Shown here in pieces: positions 35,215 through 45,868 of a DNA stretch of 64,000 nt. The DNA lies in contig NW_019154065.1 of assembly GCF_001653235.2 (NCBI RefSeq), positions 69,060 to 133,059 on the forward strand, given 5' to 3'. The notes beneath the pieces were generated by a model. It ran no database searches. It saw only the letters and a list, made by a program, of their open reading frames with translations, and was not told the origin of the DNA. Numbering within the stretch: the first letter of the stretch is position 1; every line of letters begins with the position of its first letter. A program made the translations under genes and the position numbers. This DNA comes from Pochonia chlamydosporia 170 (lineage: Eukaryota; Ascomycota; Sordariomycetes; Hypocreales; Clavicipitaceae).

Positions 35215-35696
35215 TTTTTTTTTGTAGTTGCTTTTGCAGGCGCTATTATTCCTTTTGACCGCCAATATATTGGAGGGCTGATTTCAGCCCTCGTTTTGGA
35301 AAGTGCTGCTGCGGACACCGACTTTGTCGCCCCGTCCCACCGCGCCGGCTTCGCGCTCTTCCCGCGCCATTCTGGCGTCCAGCCAGAATTAATTCATGAG
35401 CTCGTTAAGATTGTGAACGTAAGGCCGGATGGTGAAAGTCTGCGGCGGATACAGGCATAACCGTGCTTTGTTCAGAAAGTTACAACAGCAGGCCTACCCT
35501 ATATACCCGCTCGTATGCTGTAACGATCGGCTTATTGACAAGGTCAAATAAGGCAATCAACAGTTGTTCTGTTGCTTAGGGTAGGTAACTTAGGTTGTAA
35601 GTGAATAAGACCTTCACAGGCTATTGAACAGCAAGCTTGGATCGTCAGGAGTTTATCCCAATCAATTGTGAATTGAATGCTTAGAACAATAGCGCA
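35215..35696. other. Spacer between MULE 2 and the gypsy fragment
   Basis: No gene is supported. An 80-codon frame downstream of the T run (ending at 35460) has no recognisable motif. A short inverted repeat, GAGGGCTGATTTCAGCCCTC, lies near 35274-35293. Confidence 0.35.
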
Positions 35697-36302
35697 GTCG
35701 ACGCACCCAAGGCAACTACCTTGGTAGAAAATCTCACGGAATTACAAAAATATCTCCAGGAAGAATGGATATTCCTTCAGAACAGAATGAAACACTACGC
35801 CGACAAAACCAGATCGCCAGCGCCGATCCTGAAGGAGGGAGATAAAGTCTACCTTTTACGAAGAAACATCAAGAGCCAACGACCATCCGACAAACTAGAT
35901 TGGAAGAAAATCGGACCATTCAAAATCATGAAGAAATTATCAGACGTTCATTACAAACTCAACATACCATTAAAACAACATCCAACATTTCATGTGTCAT
36001 TACTGGAACCGGCACCAGAAAGCATCCCTGTGGATAACAAGGTCCAAGGAATAGAACCAACAGATGGTGAATACGAAGTCGAGCGAGTACTAAGCGTACG
36101 AAAAGGCAAAAAGAAAAACGAGCTCGAATATCTCGTCAAATGGAAAGGCTATGATCATACAGAAAATACATGGGAACCCAAGTCACACTTCAAAAACTCT
36201 AAGTGGATGCTGGACCAGTACCACCAACGGGCACAGAAGGGTCCCCCCTCAAAACAGCCTCCCAACTCGGATCACCAAAATCCTCCCACGGGAAATCATT
36301 AA
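35697..36302 (+). pseudogene. Ty3/gypsy chromovirus pol, 3' fragment with chromodomain
   Basis: The frame begins inside the integrase (LQKYLQEEWIFLQNRMKHYADK). It continues through the integrase C-terminal region (GDKVYLLRRNIKSQRPSDKL, GPFKI, HPTFHVSLLEP) and a canonical chromodomain (YEVERVLSVRKG...YLVKWKGYDHTENTWEP). Protease, reverse transcriptase, RNase H and the integrase core are missing. Chromodomains of this type direct integration to H3K9-methylated chromatin in known chromoviruses. The 3' end overlaps an antisense ORF, and a purine-rich tract at about 36852-36871 precedes an LTR-like start at 36876. Confidence 0.85.
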
Positions 36303-36798
36303 CCGCAACTTGCTGACCCTCCGCCTCATCCAAATCGTCCAAAGCCCTCAACTCCTGACGAAGCATTCGGGACTGTGTCTCGGTGTATCGATCAATTTTG
36401 GAGGAAAGGTCGACCTCCTCCTGCTGGGCCTTCGCGAGGGCAGCATAAGCGGCGGCTGCCGCAGAAGCCAGCCGACCAACTTCCTGACGCTTCAACTGAG
36501 CTTCTTGACGCAAGCGCTCCTTCTGAGATTCGATGGCATCAAACTCCTCCGTCGAAAAATTCCCATCGCAACTGCGAATACCTTTCTTGGTACAAGAAGA
36601 GCATTTCGAGTAGCCCTTCAGAACGAAACAAAGCGAACCGCTTTGTTGGCAAGGAGTGCATCGACCCATGTCGAGTAGCTGGATTCCTATCGCTTCAATA
36701 CGACTTATGACGTCCTTGCGGCGTTGTGTAGAAGTGCGGGGCTGCTTGGAGATGCGGTTAGACATGGCGACGCTCCATAACGGAAATGGGGAACTCAC
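36199..36798 (-). CDS. Antisense Cys-rich zinc-finger ORF in the gypsy 3' region
   Basis: This 199-codon frame runs opposite to pol and overlaps its last 104 bp. A second ATG at about 36765 gives a 188-residue version. It contains two spaced Cys triplets, CTPCQQSGSLC and CSSCTKKGIRSC, an arrangement like a Zn2Cys6 binuclear cluster. A long coiled coil rich in Gln, Arg and Ala (EAQLKRQEVGRLASAAAAAY) and an acidic tail follow. I recall similar antisense ORFs beside gypsy elements in other fungal genomes, but know no assigned function. It may be an element-encoded regulator; function is unknown. Confidence 0.5.
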   Translation of the reverse strand: MSSPFPLWSVAMSNRISKQPRTSTQRRKDVISRIEAIGIQLLDMGRCTPCQQSGSLCFVLKGYSKCSSCTKKGIRSCDGNFSTEEFDAIESQKERLRQEAQLKRQEVGRLASAAAAAYAALAKAQQEEVDLSSKIDRYTETQSRMLRQELRALDDLDEAEGQQVAVNDFPWEDFGDPSWEAVLRGDPSVPVGGTGPAST

Positions 36799-36875
36799 GA
36801 AACCTTGACGAAGCTGGGGAAGGACGACCTATTTAAAGACCTCTTGGGACAAGAGGATGAAGAGGAGGAGGATTG

Positions 36876-37351
36876 TGTTACGAACCAACGAGAGCAAGAG
36901 CGGGCAAGGCAGAATGATTGGTCTTGGAACGAGACCTGAGGCCTGGCTGCATGAGATGGCCGCCATGGGTAAAGGAGGTCACGTGACAAGACACGGGAAC
37001 TGCAAGGTGCTCAGTTGGATCACCAGTGCTCAGGATGATCAGACTGAGCACGACTGAGCAAGGAAAGCAGAACTGATCAATGAAGAGATGGAAACAATAT
37101 ATATAGGACAGTCATTATCGAGATATCTAGCTAGTCCAGATCTTCAGTGATCAATTCTGCTTTCCTTGCTCAGTCGTGCTCAGTCTGATCATCCTGAGCA
37201 CTGGTGATCCAACTGAGCACCTTGCAGTTCCCGTGTCTTGTCACGTGACCTCCTTTACCCATGGCGGCCATCTCATGCAGCCAGGCCTCAGGTCTCGTTC
37301 CAAGACCAATCATTCTGCCTTGCCCGCTCTTGCTCTCGTTGGTTCGTAACA
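36876..37351. repeat. Inverted pair of 210-bp LTR fragments
   Basis: 36876-37085 starts TGTTACGAACCAACGAG and recurs as its inverted copy at 37142-37351, almost identical, with a 56-bp spacer. The left copy is placed where the 3' LTR of the gypsy fragment should begin. The right copy runs the other way and continues into the spacer past a TATATATA box. The structure could fold into a long hairpin. Confidence 0.85.
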
Positions 37352-38258
37352 TATGCGCGGCACGTTGCAAGCGACAAGCCTGAAGCGTTGGAAGTGCAGT
37401 GGACTACGAGCAACTAGGCTGAACTGGAAAGAAAAGAAGTTTTTGAGTTTGTGTGTTAAACAGGTTGAAATCCCCAAACTTGAGTCACATGAGGTCGAGG
37501 CAGCAGTCACGGTGAAGCTTCGGTTTGAACGAGACAATGACGCCCTGAGTCGAAAGGGCTGGGTTGTGCCACTAGGAGAAGACACATTTCAACATCTTTC
37601 ATGCTGTAAATATCCTTATTGGAAATCAGCCACATAGCCTATTCAAAGCTCCAGAAATTAAGTTGCTATTAATAGAAACCATGTAATTCTGGATTTTGAT
37701 AGGATGATAGTTTTGGTTGCAAGATACCTCCCTTACACAAATTGCTTCAGTGTGTTCCTGGTACCTGCTAACATACCGTATCTTAGCATCCTTCAGGAAG
37801 TTATCAACAGTGCACGTCGCGTCGGATCGCGTAGTTCCTAAACGCGTCAATTATTTCAGGAGAGGCTGCTCTGTGGTGTCACAAATTTTGCCTTAGAAAT
37901 TGGACGGGTTGTCAACCCATCCAACCAACCACAGGCCCAAATTGGTTGGTTGGCTAAGGCGAAATTCTAGGATTGTGTCAGAATGTGGCGTACTGGATCG
38001 CACTGTGCGCTGCCGCCACCATCGACAATATTGATTGAACAGAAGCAATTATAATACTGCTGCCTGGAGGGCAGCAGTATAATAAGGGCATTCTTTTGAT
38101 GACGAGATGATTCTGCTAGAACAACAAGAATAATAATCAACTAAATTACATTTCTTGAGAAAGACCCCTCTCGGTGATGCCGTAGTGCCCCTGTATTTCT
38201 GACAATTAAGAGTCTCATTTGCAATCTCGAGCTACTCGCGCAACCCCGATGAGATACC
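37352..38258. other. Spacer before the copia element
   Basis: No gene is supported. A 94-codon frame at 37353-37637 has no known motif. A hairpin (atactgctgcc...ggcagcagtat) lies near 38053-38081. No complete LTR or primer-binding site for the copia element could be identified here. Confidence 0.35.
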
Positions 38259-39539
38259 ATGGCACCCACGGAAAATTCGGCAAGAATGATCCTTCATGGT
38301 CCAGATGAGTGGGAGTCTTGGAGCGAAAAATTCAAAGCTCGAGCTATCAGTGATAACATCTGGAAATACGTCAATCCAGACACCGATGATGAGCTTGAGG
38401 AGGAACCACCACTGCCAGATGTTGGCAAATACCCAAGGCGACAAATTATTGACTCAAATAACCAAGGAGCGGGACGGAGCAGGAGAGTAACGGAAGGGGA
38501 TCAGTCACAGACCCTCGAATCCTCGTCCCAGCACCAATACTTCTCACAGTCATACGAACGACCACATCCTACCCTTATGGCACGAGGGGTGCAAGACCTT
38601 CTGCCAGCAGACAGGTCAACATATGACCTAGAAGTCAGGATCCGGACACAAGAGGTCCGAGACATCAAGGAAAAACAGACATCTATAAGTAAACTTCGCA
38701 CATGGGTTGAGGAGTCCATCAGTGACCACCTCTGGACGACATGTTGCAATGCTGAAGATACAATCCGCGACTGGTACATCGGACTTAGGACCTCGGTATG
38801 CGCCGACGATGTCCAGCTCCGTAGTAAAGCACGCGACCGATACCATCGTGCGATCCAACCACTGAAAAAGATACCACAAGACTTTGAAGCTTGGATCAAG
38901 CAGTGGAGAGAGGCATTTGCCTATGCCCAGATTCGAGATGTAGCCGATGTTGCTCATTCAGCTGACTGGCTGAAAGATGTAAGTAAGGCAGTCAAGGACG
39001 TGCTGCCCGCTTGGGGTTCATCCTTCCGAAATGGACATCTTGCGGCAATCAGAAGCGATACACTCGACTACAAGGAAGTTGCGGCATCCCTTTATGATGA
39101 AGCAGACGTACAAAACATACTTAAGAGGCAACCTCAGAAAGTTAATAAGGGAGCTTTTGGTCCCACGTTTGGACCTGAAACTGACGATGGTCCGGAAGAG
39201 TCCCAAGACCAGTCGACGGACCAGCGCAAAGGACGGAAAAGGAAAGCTAAGAATGAAAAAGAAAAAGAGACTGATTCCAAGAAACGGAAGCGCGAAGACC
39301 CAGACAATCAGAGTCATTGCGATAACCTAGACACAGAGAGGTGCTATGCCTGCGGAAGCAGACGTCATGATATCAAGAAGTGTTGGTATGTGAACAAGAG
39401 CATTGCACCAGACCATTTTCGAGGAAGCCAGACCATTAAAGCTGGGATCGAGTTTCGACTCGCAAATGATAAGGCTTTTGCAGAAGAAGTTAAACGACAG
39501 TTAAAACCCAAAACCAATGACCATTCACAACAAGAATGA
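38259..39539 (+). CDS. Ty1/copia retrotransposon gag
   Basis: The 426-residue protein has an N-terminal Gag-like domain (FKARAISDNIWKYVNPD, typical of fungal copia Gag), a long helical capsid-like region, a very basic Lys/Glu stretch and a CCHC zinc knuckle (CYACGSRRHDIKKCW). The stop is TGA at 39537-39539, followed at once by CTAG. The pol frame continues in the same frame after this single stop. This may be a CGA-to-TGA mutation or a read-through site. Confidence 0.85.
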   Translation: MAPTENSARMILHGPDEWESWSEKFKARAISDNIWKYVNPDTDDELEEEPPLPDVGKYPRRQIIDSNNQGAGRSRRVTEGDQSQTLESSSQHQYFSQSYERPHPTLMARGVQDLLPADRSTYDLEVRIRTQEVRDIKEKQTSISKLRTWVEESISDHLWTTCCNAEDTIRDWYIGLRTSVCADDVQLRSKARDRYHRAIQPLKKIPQDFEAWIKQWREAFAYAQIRDVADVAHSADWLKDVSKAVKDVLPAWGSSFRNGHLAAIRSDTLDYKEVAASLYDEADVQNILKRQPQKVNKGAFGPTFGPETDDGPEESQDQSTDQRKGRKRKAKNEKEKETDSKKRKREDPDNQSHCDNLDTERCYACGSRRHDIKKCWYVNKSIAPDHFRGSQTIKAGIEFRLANDKAFAEEVKRQLKPKTNDHSQQE

Positions 39540-41737
39540 CTAGCACGACGTGTTGGCAAATGCAGCACAGCCACGTGCGCAGCGTTCTTTACTGGTCGTG
39601 CACCTCAAATCGCGTTTGCCATCACACAATACCCTCTGAAAAACTCAGCCTTACTGGACTCTGCATCAACTATTCATATCTTCAACGAGATCAGTCGATT
39701 TAACAACTTTCGTGCAGCGTTACCAGGAGACTGTGTTACTGCTGGAGACCACCTTGTCCCTATCCAAGGATATGGCGACGTGGACATCAGGGTCCAAGGA
39801 CAAAGGGGCTTCGATATTCTGAGACTACGTAACGTGGCACTCTGCGAAAATTTCGCAGCGAACCTGGTCTCCCTCCGTCAATTGCGACAACATGGATATT
39901 GGTGGGATAACCGGTTAGGCCATAATTGTCTCCGAGCATCTAACGGAAAGATCATATGCACTGTCCTTGACCGACATGATCAGTTCGTCCTAGAACATAT
40001 CCCATGGGGGGGTGTACTGGAGATAAAAGCGCGCGCAATGAGAATAGGAGCAGGATTACCCAACTACTTATGGGTCGAGATTTTCAAAGCTGCTGTCTAC
40101 CTGTATAACCGAACGCCAAAGTACATCCTTCGATGGGAATCACCATACAGTCGGTTCTTTACCTTCCTCGCGAATCGAGATGGCATTACCAACCGATATT
40201 ACAAACCAGACCTACGACATCTCCGTGTATATGGCTGCAAAGCGTTTGCGATGACCAAGGACGCAATGGCCAAGAGAAAACGCCGACAGAAGCTAAATCC
40301 AAGAGCCTGGATTGGCTATCTTGTGGGTTACCAGTCGACCAACATCTACCGGATCTGGAACCCATGGCTTGGTGAAGTTATCTCAACGAGAGATGTGATA
40401 TTTAATGAAGATGAGTATTTCCATGGAGATCTTGAACAATTGAAAGATGATATCCGTGAGCTAAATCGTGAGGAGTTAATGAACCTCCTCCGAGAAATTA
40501 AAGAACCAGAACAAACAGAAGAAACCTCGCAAGAGGAATCCCAAGGAGAAGATGATCTTGTGTTTGGTATGGATGATGAATGGGATTTGAGTATGCCCCA
40601 CGGAGTTGATGATCAGACTAGGGAAGGTAACCTCAGACCTAACCCTGAGGACCACCCGAACATGCGTGTGGCACCGTCTGTAACCGAGGATCCCCACCAG
40701 GTGCCATATGCACTGGGGTCTGGAGAGAGTCTCCCCGATAGCATCAACGCGAAATTGGGTGTAACTGATCGCATAGAAGCGATGCAACAGACTCAAGATC
40801 TCCTAAGTTTAGAAAATCCCAACATCTCACCCCAGGGAGGGACTCCACAGCGGCAGGATGCGAACGGTTGGGAGACGTCCTTTCCTAGTATGCTATCTGA
40901 TACTCGCACAAAGGCAAATGCTGATGTGCAATTCCAACCATATCCAACGCCATCGTTAACAGACTCTACTCCAGCTGCGCTTATGGCAGCTTGCTTCCAA
41001 GGGACAAATTTGAACCCAGAAATGCAATATCAAGAAAACAAAGTATTAAACAGAAACACAAATGTCGAAACCTGGAAGGCTGCTTTTGCCGCTGGTCGAC
41101 ATGCCGCACCCATCGGCATGATCAACGGGAAGCCGATTGACCGAGCTAAGTTCCTCCGTATTCTTACCCAACCAAAGAGCTTACATCGTTCACAACTTCC
41201 AGCGGCCCCAAAATCACATAGAGATCTTGCAACCCATCTGATGGGGACACTTTTCCATGATGCTGAACGCATCCATTTAAATAGTCATAAAGAAATGCAG
41301 TCCTGGATTGAGATATCCAAGTCGGATCAATCAGCAAGGAACCAACAGGTGCTGGATTGTATGTGGGTCTATACCTACAAATTCGACAAACATGGACGTT
41401 TTCAGAAATGCAAGGCTCGTCTTGTAGTTCGAGGAGACCAGCAGGCAAAATCGATTCATGAAGACACCTATGCCTCCACGCTGGCTGGACGTTCATTTAG
41501 AATCCTCATGGCCATCGCGGCACGGTTTGATCTTGAACTAGTGCAGTACGATGCAGTCAACGCCTTCGTTAATGCCAAAATGGACAGAGACATATATATG
41601 AAAATGCCTCCAGGACATCGGAAATCTGAAAGAATATTGAAACTCCAGAAAGCGCTATACGGGTTAAGGTGCTCACCTTTGCTTTGGCAGAAAGAGCTGA
41701 CAAGAACCCTTGAAGAACTCGGGTTTGAGAAGGTCCC
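39540..41737 (+). pseudogene. Ty1/copia pol, internally deleted and truncated
   Basis: In the same frame as gag, the sequence gives an aspartic-protease segment (LLDSAST, where DSGA/DSG is usual) and the GAG-pre-integrase region ending LEHIPWG. At about 40012 it jumps to the integrase C-terminal part (GLPNYLWVEIFKAAVYLYNRTP). The catalytic integrase core is therefore deleted, but the frame is kept. The reverse transcriptase follows (LDCMWVYTYKFDKHGRFQKC, VQYDAVNAFVNAKM) and stops after GLRCSPLLWQKELTRTLEEL, before the YVDD box. RNase H is missing. The frame runs on into unrelated GC-rich sequence from about 41738. Confidence 0.85.
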
Positions 41738-41832
41738 GAGAGACTCCGAGGAAAATGCGGATCCGGCTCAGGCGAGACGGTCGAGACCGGGTGAGCCATG
41801 CATGGATGCCTGGGTGAGCCGCCCTCAAAAGG

Positions 41833-41980
41833 GTCGCGCGACCACCGCGCGACGCAACATCCTGCAACCAACATTCACAATTCAGTTTTTCGAAATATCG
41901 ACGTGACCCCGACAATGTACAGGCTACGGAGAAGGAAGGATGTAGCAGTTTAAATGGAAGCCCTTTCCCCTCCGTAGCCT
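41833..41980. repeat. Two short inverted repeats upstream of the first recombinase
   Basis: GTCGCGCG-accac-CGCGCGAC (41833-41853) is a perfect 8-bp stem with a 5-nt loop. AGGCTACGGAG (41921-41931) is repeated inverted as CTCCGTAGCCT (41970-41980). Both lie between the truncated copia and the DUF3435 start codon, where the terminal or binding sequences of a Starship-like element would be expected. Confidence 0.5.
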
Positions 41981-42044
41981 CGCGTTTTGCTACCATCCTC
42001 TTTCATTCATTGTCAGTCAGCTATCGCCCGGTTCTCCTGTGACC

Positions 42045-45000
42045 ATGTTTTCATCGAAGCAACGATTCCGACTAACTGATCCTGCGGCAGTTGCAGACCG
42101 CGCCAAATCCCGCGGCTGGAAGGCTGACGAACATCTTGAGAACGATAAGCAGAGGGACTTGAACAAATATGATGACAAAGTTAAGGAGAAGCAAGATCAG
42201 GTGCTTCACAAATACGCCATGTAAGGACGATGAGCAACAAAGGACATTCCACTCTGCTAATATGCACATAGTTGGCACTGGGACAGGTCCGGACGCAATG
42301 TCGACTTCGAACCGTACAAAGACGTACTGCTTCGCGAAGGGGCACCCATACCTCCTATTCAGGAGCTTAAGGATTTCTGGAGATTTTATAAAGATCAGTC
42401 GGTCGGAAGACTTCGTGAACGTCCCACTGCGCCAACACTCAAAGCAAGAGCAAAAGAGTTCAAGGGCGGCTATATGCGTATGACTGGAAATCTCCTTAAC
42501 GACGAAGATACCAGGGAAATTAATTACGTGCGTTTAACCAAGCAGCAGATTTTACCTTTTTTTTTTTATAACCTTCACTAACTATCACACAGTGGTTAAA
42601 AAATGTCCTGCCTTTCGAGGAGAACAGTGGTGTTAAGGACATCGTGATGCCAAAGTACAACTACAAACCAGTTGACCTGGATCGGCACCTCGACGCTCTG
42701 TATACCAGGGGAGACCTGGGGATCACACACGAGAGGACTAGGTTTCAGTTCCACCTGATTCTCCTTATGTTTGCCAACACCGGAGCTCGAAAAGGCGGGC
42801 TATTAACAGATGGGATAAAGTACAAGGTAATGGTTACACTGCAAAATCTCACTCTCTACCGAACATACTCTTATTGAGCCTCTAGGATATCCGACTTGTC
42901 CTCGAAAGAACTGGCAATGGTGGCCGACGGTTTATTTTCGGCCATTATCAACGAACGGTTAAGAACAATAAGGATCCGGAGAACAATAAGTAAGATATAC
43001 CCCTTGCGCTCGGGGCTGATTCGAAGCTGATGGGCCCAGATTTGGTGCTACTGGCCGAGAGCATAAAGTTCTTCGTTACAATGCTGTTTTTCTATTGCTA
43101 CTACTTGCCATCGCCGACAACGCTCTTGATCGAGACGATTTCGTTCAGATTCTAAAAGGGAATGGAGACGGGCCAATAGAATGGAATGCTGCAGCCCTGG
43201 AGACTCCTATCTGCAGATCAGTCAATCGACAGGGTACGGTCGATGACACGAAACCCATGAGCGAGTTTGTGTTTTTAGGCATATTCAAGAAGCTTTTCAT
43301 GGCAGAATACGACTATTCGCGTGCTTCTATGCACATGATTAGGCGTGAAATTGGCAAACAGCTTGACGGTAAGTATTGTATCTCCATAGTCCAAGCATAA
43401 AGAGGTTAACTAGCGATCAGAGCGATATACTGAGGTAGAAAGATCTCAACACCTCACTCAAGCCGACAAAGCTGTATTTGGCCAAAGCTACGTTGCATTT
43501 GTTTCTTCCTGCGATGGATTTGCCGCATTCATGCGCGAGAAGCCGGATCATGCAGCGGTTGAATATTTCCAGGGTGTCAGTCAGTTCTGGCAGCCTGGCC
43601 TTCCCACCAAGTTGCCCGCCGCTTTAAGAGACAAAATAAACAATCACCCCGATATTTTGGAGCTGAAGAGAGAAATAAAAGCATCGGGATCCATCCGATC
43701 GGATAAAAACACTACGAAAAACCAGTTGAATGCTTTAAGAAAACGGCTTGAGAGAGGGGCTCTGGAGGAGCATCGCTCTAAATGCTTCAAAGAAAAGCGG
43801 CGAGATAGGTTACTGCGTGGCAGCCATCGCAGTGCGGACGACGACGACGACGCGGACCCGCTTAATGATCTAATACCCGAGAAGGGCCGTGTTGCACAAG
43901 CCATGATACGCACATTACCCGTTGATCATGCCAAACAGCCAGGCATCATGCGAGATGCTCTTTTACTACTCACAGGACCTGGGAGCGTTTACTATCGTCC
44001 CCAAGAGGTGCCCAAGAATGGACTCTGCCCATATTGCGGGTTAGCAGTGAAGAGGTTCGCTAGAGGACGACTTCATCCACATAAGAGTATGTCACTAACT
44101 AGCTTGTAGCCTTCCGCCTCGACAGCGATCTCAGCATATTCACCGTTGTCGAAGAAAGTCAACAGCGGAGACTTTAGGCGTGAGCTGGACCGACCTGAAA
44201 TTTTGCTACTTCTGTATGGCGTTCTATACAAGAGAAGATTGGCAAGAAGATTGTCAGAACCACCTGTCACATCTAAAGCACTGCTGCTCGATTACGTACA
44301 GACATACGCTACTGCGTCCAGCCTTTTGCCCACTCTGCAAGCAGACAAAAGACCTCCCAGCGAGCGACCGGCTACAGTATTGGGAACGGGATGCCGATGC
44401 CATTCGTCATATTGAGGAAACCCACGGCTGGGTTTGGTTATGCGCTGAATGTAACTTCTCATGCTATGGGAGACAGCCGGGCCTCTATCATCTTCACGAC
44501 GCACACGGCTACAGCATCTCAAATGCTAAATTGATTCAAAGAGAGATCGCGGAGTCAGTACCAGATTCGACGACACAGCTAGTAGCTGTTGATTACAACG
44601 CACCAAATGGAAGCAACAACTTTGAGTCTATATCGTTCCTGCCGTCGCCGGCGCCAGATCTGCCCCTTGAAGCTCGGGAAGAAAACTTCTACAACTTGCA
44701 CACAATGCTAGACCCTCAACTCTTGGCTGGGAACGATCCCTGCAGCGATACCCGCACCGATCCTTCAACTGGAATGTTTTACGAGTCATCAACGAGCGAT
44801 ACAGCCTCATTTTGGGACGATACTTGCGACATGGATCCATTGGATGAACTCATGTCCCAATACATAACGTTCCCGGCGGATGCCGCCGAGGGTGGTCCGC
44901 TGCCTAGTGAGGTTTCGAACACTGGTGACGTGATCGACTTGACTGGCGACGATAAATTAACCCCACAGACGACGGAACCGTTATCTACCGAGCAGCACCG

Positions 45001-45868
45001 GCCGCGACAGCCTAACCCGGGAGACGACAACTCTGTTCCAGACCATACGGCCTGCCCGGCTGCATCTCATCTATGCCCATTGCCAACTCTCCAAGGGGCC
45101 GAGGGGCGAGCCTCAGATCAGACTCGCCGAGATACAGATACATTGCGCTCGCTGCTGCCGGAGCGCAGAGACAGCAACGTCGTTGCCGAAGCGAGCGAAA
45201 TGAACCCAGAACCAGAAATCCGGACGAACTCGCATATAGACCACCAAAAAGGCAACAATCATCAGAGTGTCAAACAAGCGGTGCGAATTCGACTGAAAAC
45301 TTCTTCGCCCGCTAAAGTTGATAACAATCAGCACACCAGCCTGGCGACATTGATCACAGCACCTTCTCCGTCTTGTAAATTGCACTCTACAGACTTAGAA
45401 GGGCATAGTACATCTCCCAAACGGAAGCTCATAAGGCTACACCGTCAAAAGAGGCTAGAAGCGAGCGAGGATGATGAAAGCGTTCAAACCGAGCAGCCCG
45501 ATCGGAAACGACAGAAAAATAATATCTACAAAGTCAAGCGTTATCTGGCCGTATGGGGCAAGATTTTCCTTGAATGGGACGATGGCACAACCGGCTGGGA
45601 ACCGAAGAGCAACATTATAGACAAAGAGGAGTTGGCTAAATTCCAGGCGGAATACCAAGGCATTGACGAAGGCGTTGATATCCTCAATGTCAGACAATCC
45701 AGAGCCAGGGCGTATCAATTTCTTGTGCATTGGCATGGACGGCCAGATAGCGAAGATCGTTGGGTAGACGAGAAGTACATGAATCGAGATCGAATCGAGG
45801 AAATGAAAGCAAAGGCTAGGGTCAGCTCCAGAGCGTCTGGGCAGAAACGTGTTCGAAGAAGCCAATGA
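42045..45868 (+). CDS. DUF3435 tyrosine recombinase (Starship captain type) with C2H2 and chromodomain-like C-terminus
   Basis: Seven exons (42045-42220, 42272-42527, 42593-42826, 42886-42989, 43040-43368, 43421-44086, about 44166-45868) give 1155 residues. The acceptor of the last intron could instead be at 44177. DUF3435 spans about residues 110-590. The likely catalytic set is Arg210 (NTGARKGGLL), His355 and Arg358 (HMIRREIG) and Tyr390 (VFGQSY). Cys-rich finger motifs follow (CPYC; CYFCMAFYTREDW with later His; CPLC; CAEC). The tail has two chromodomain-like modules at about 1042-1087 (YKVKRYLAVWGKIFLEWDDG, then WEPKSNI) and 1090-1135 (FLVHWHGRPDSEDRWV). The family catalyses integration and excision of giant transposons. 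The gene is the first after a copia break and reads toward the DUF3723 genes. Confidence 0.85.

Noticed and set aside
40476..41272. Minus-strand frames opposite copia pol
   Set aside because: They are shadows of the pol frame with no support.
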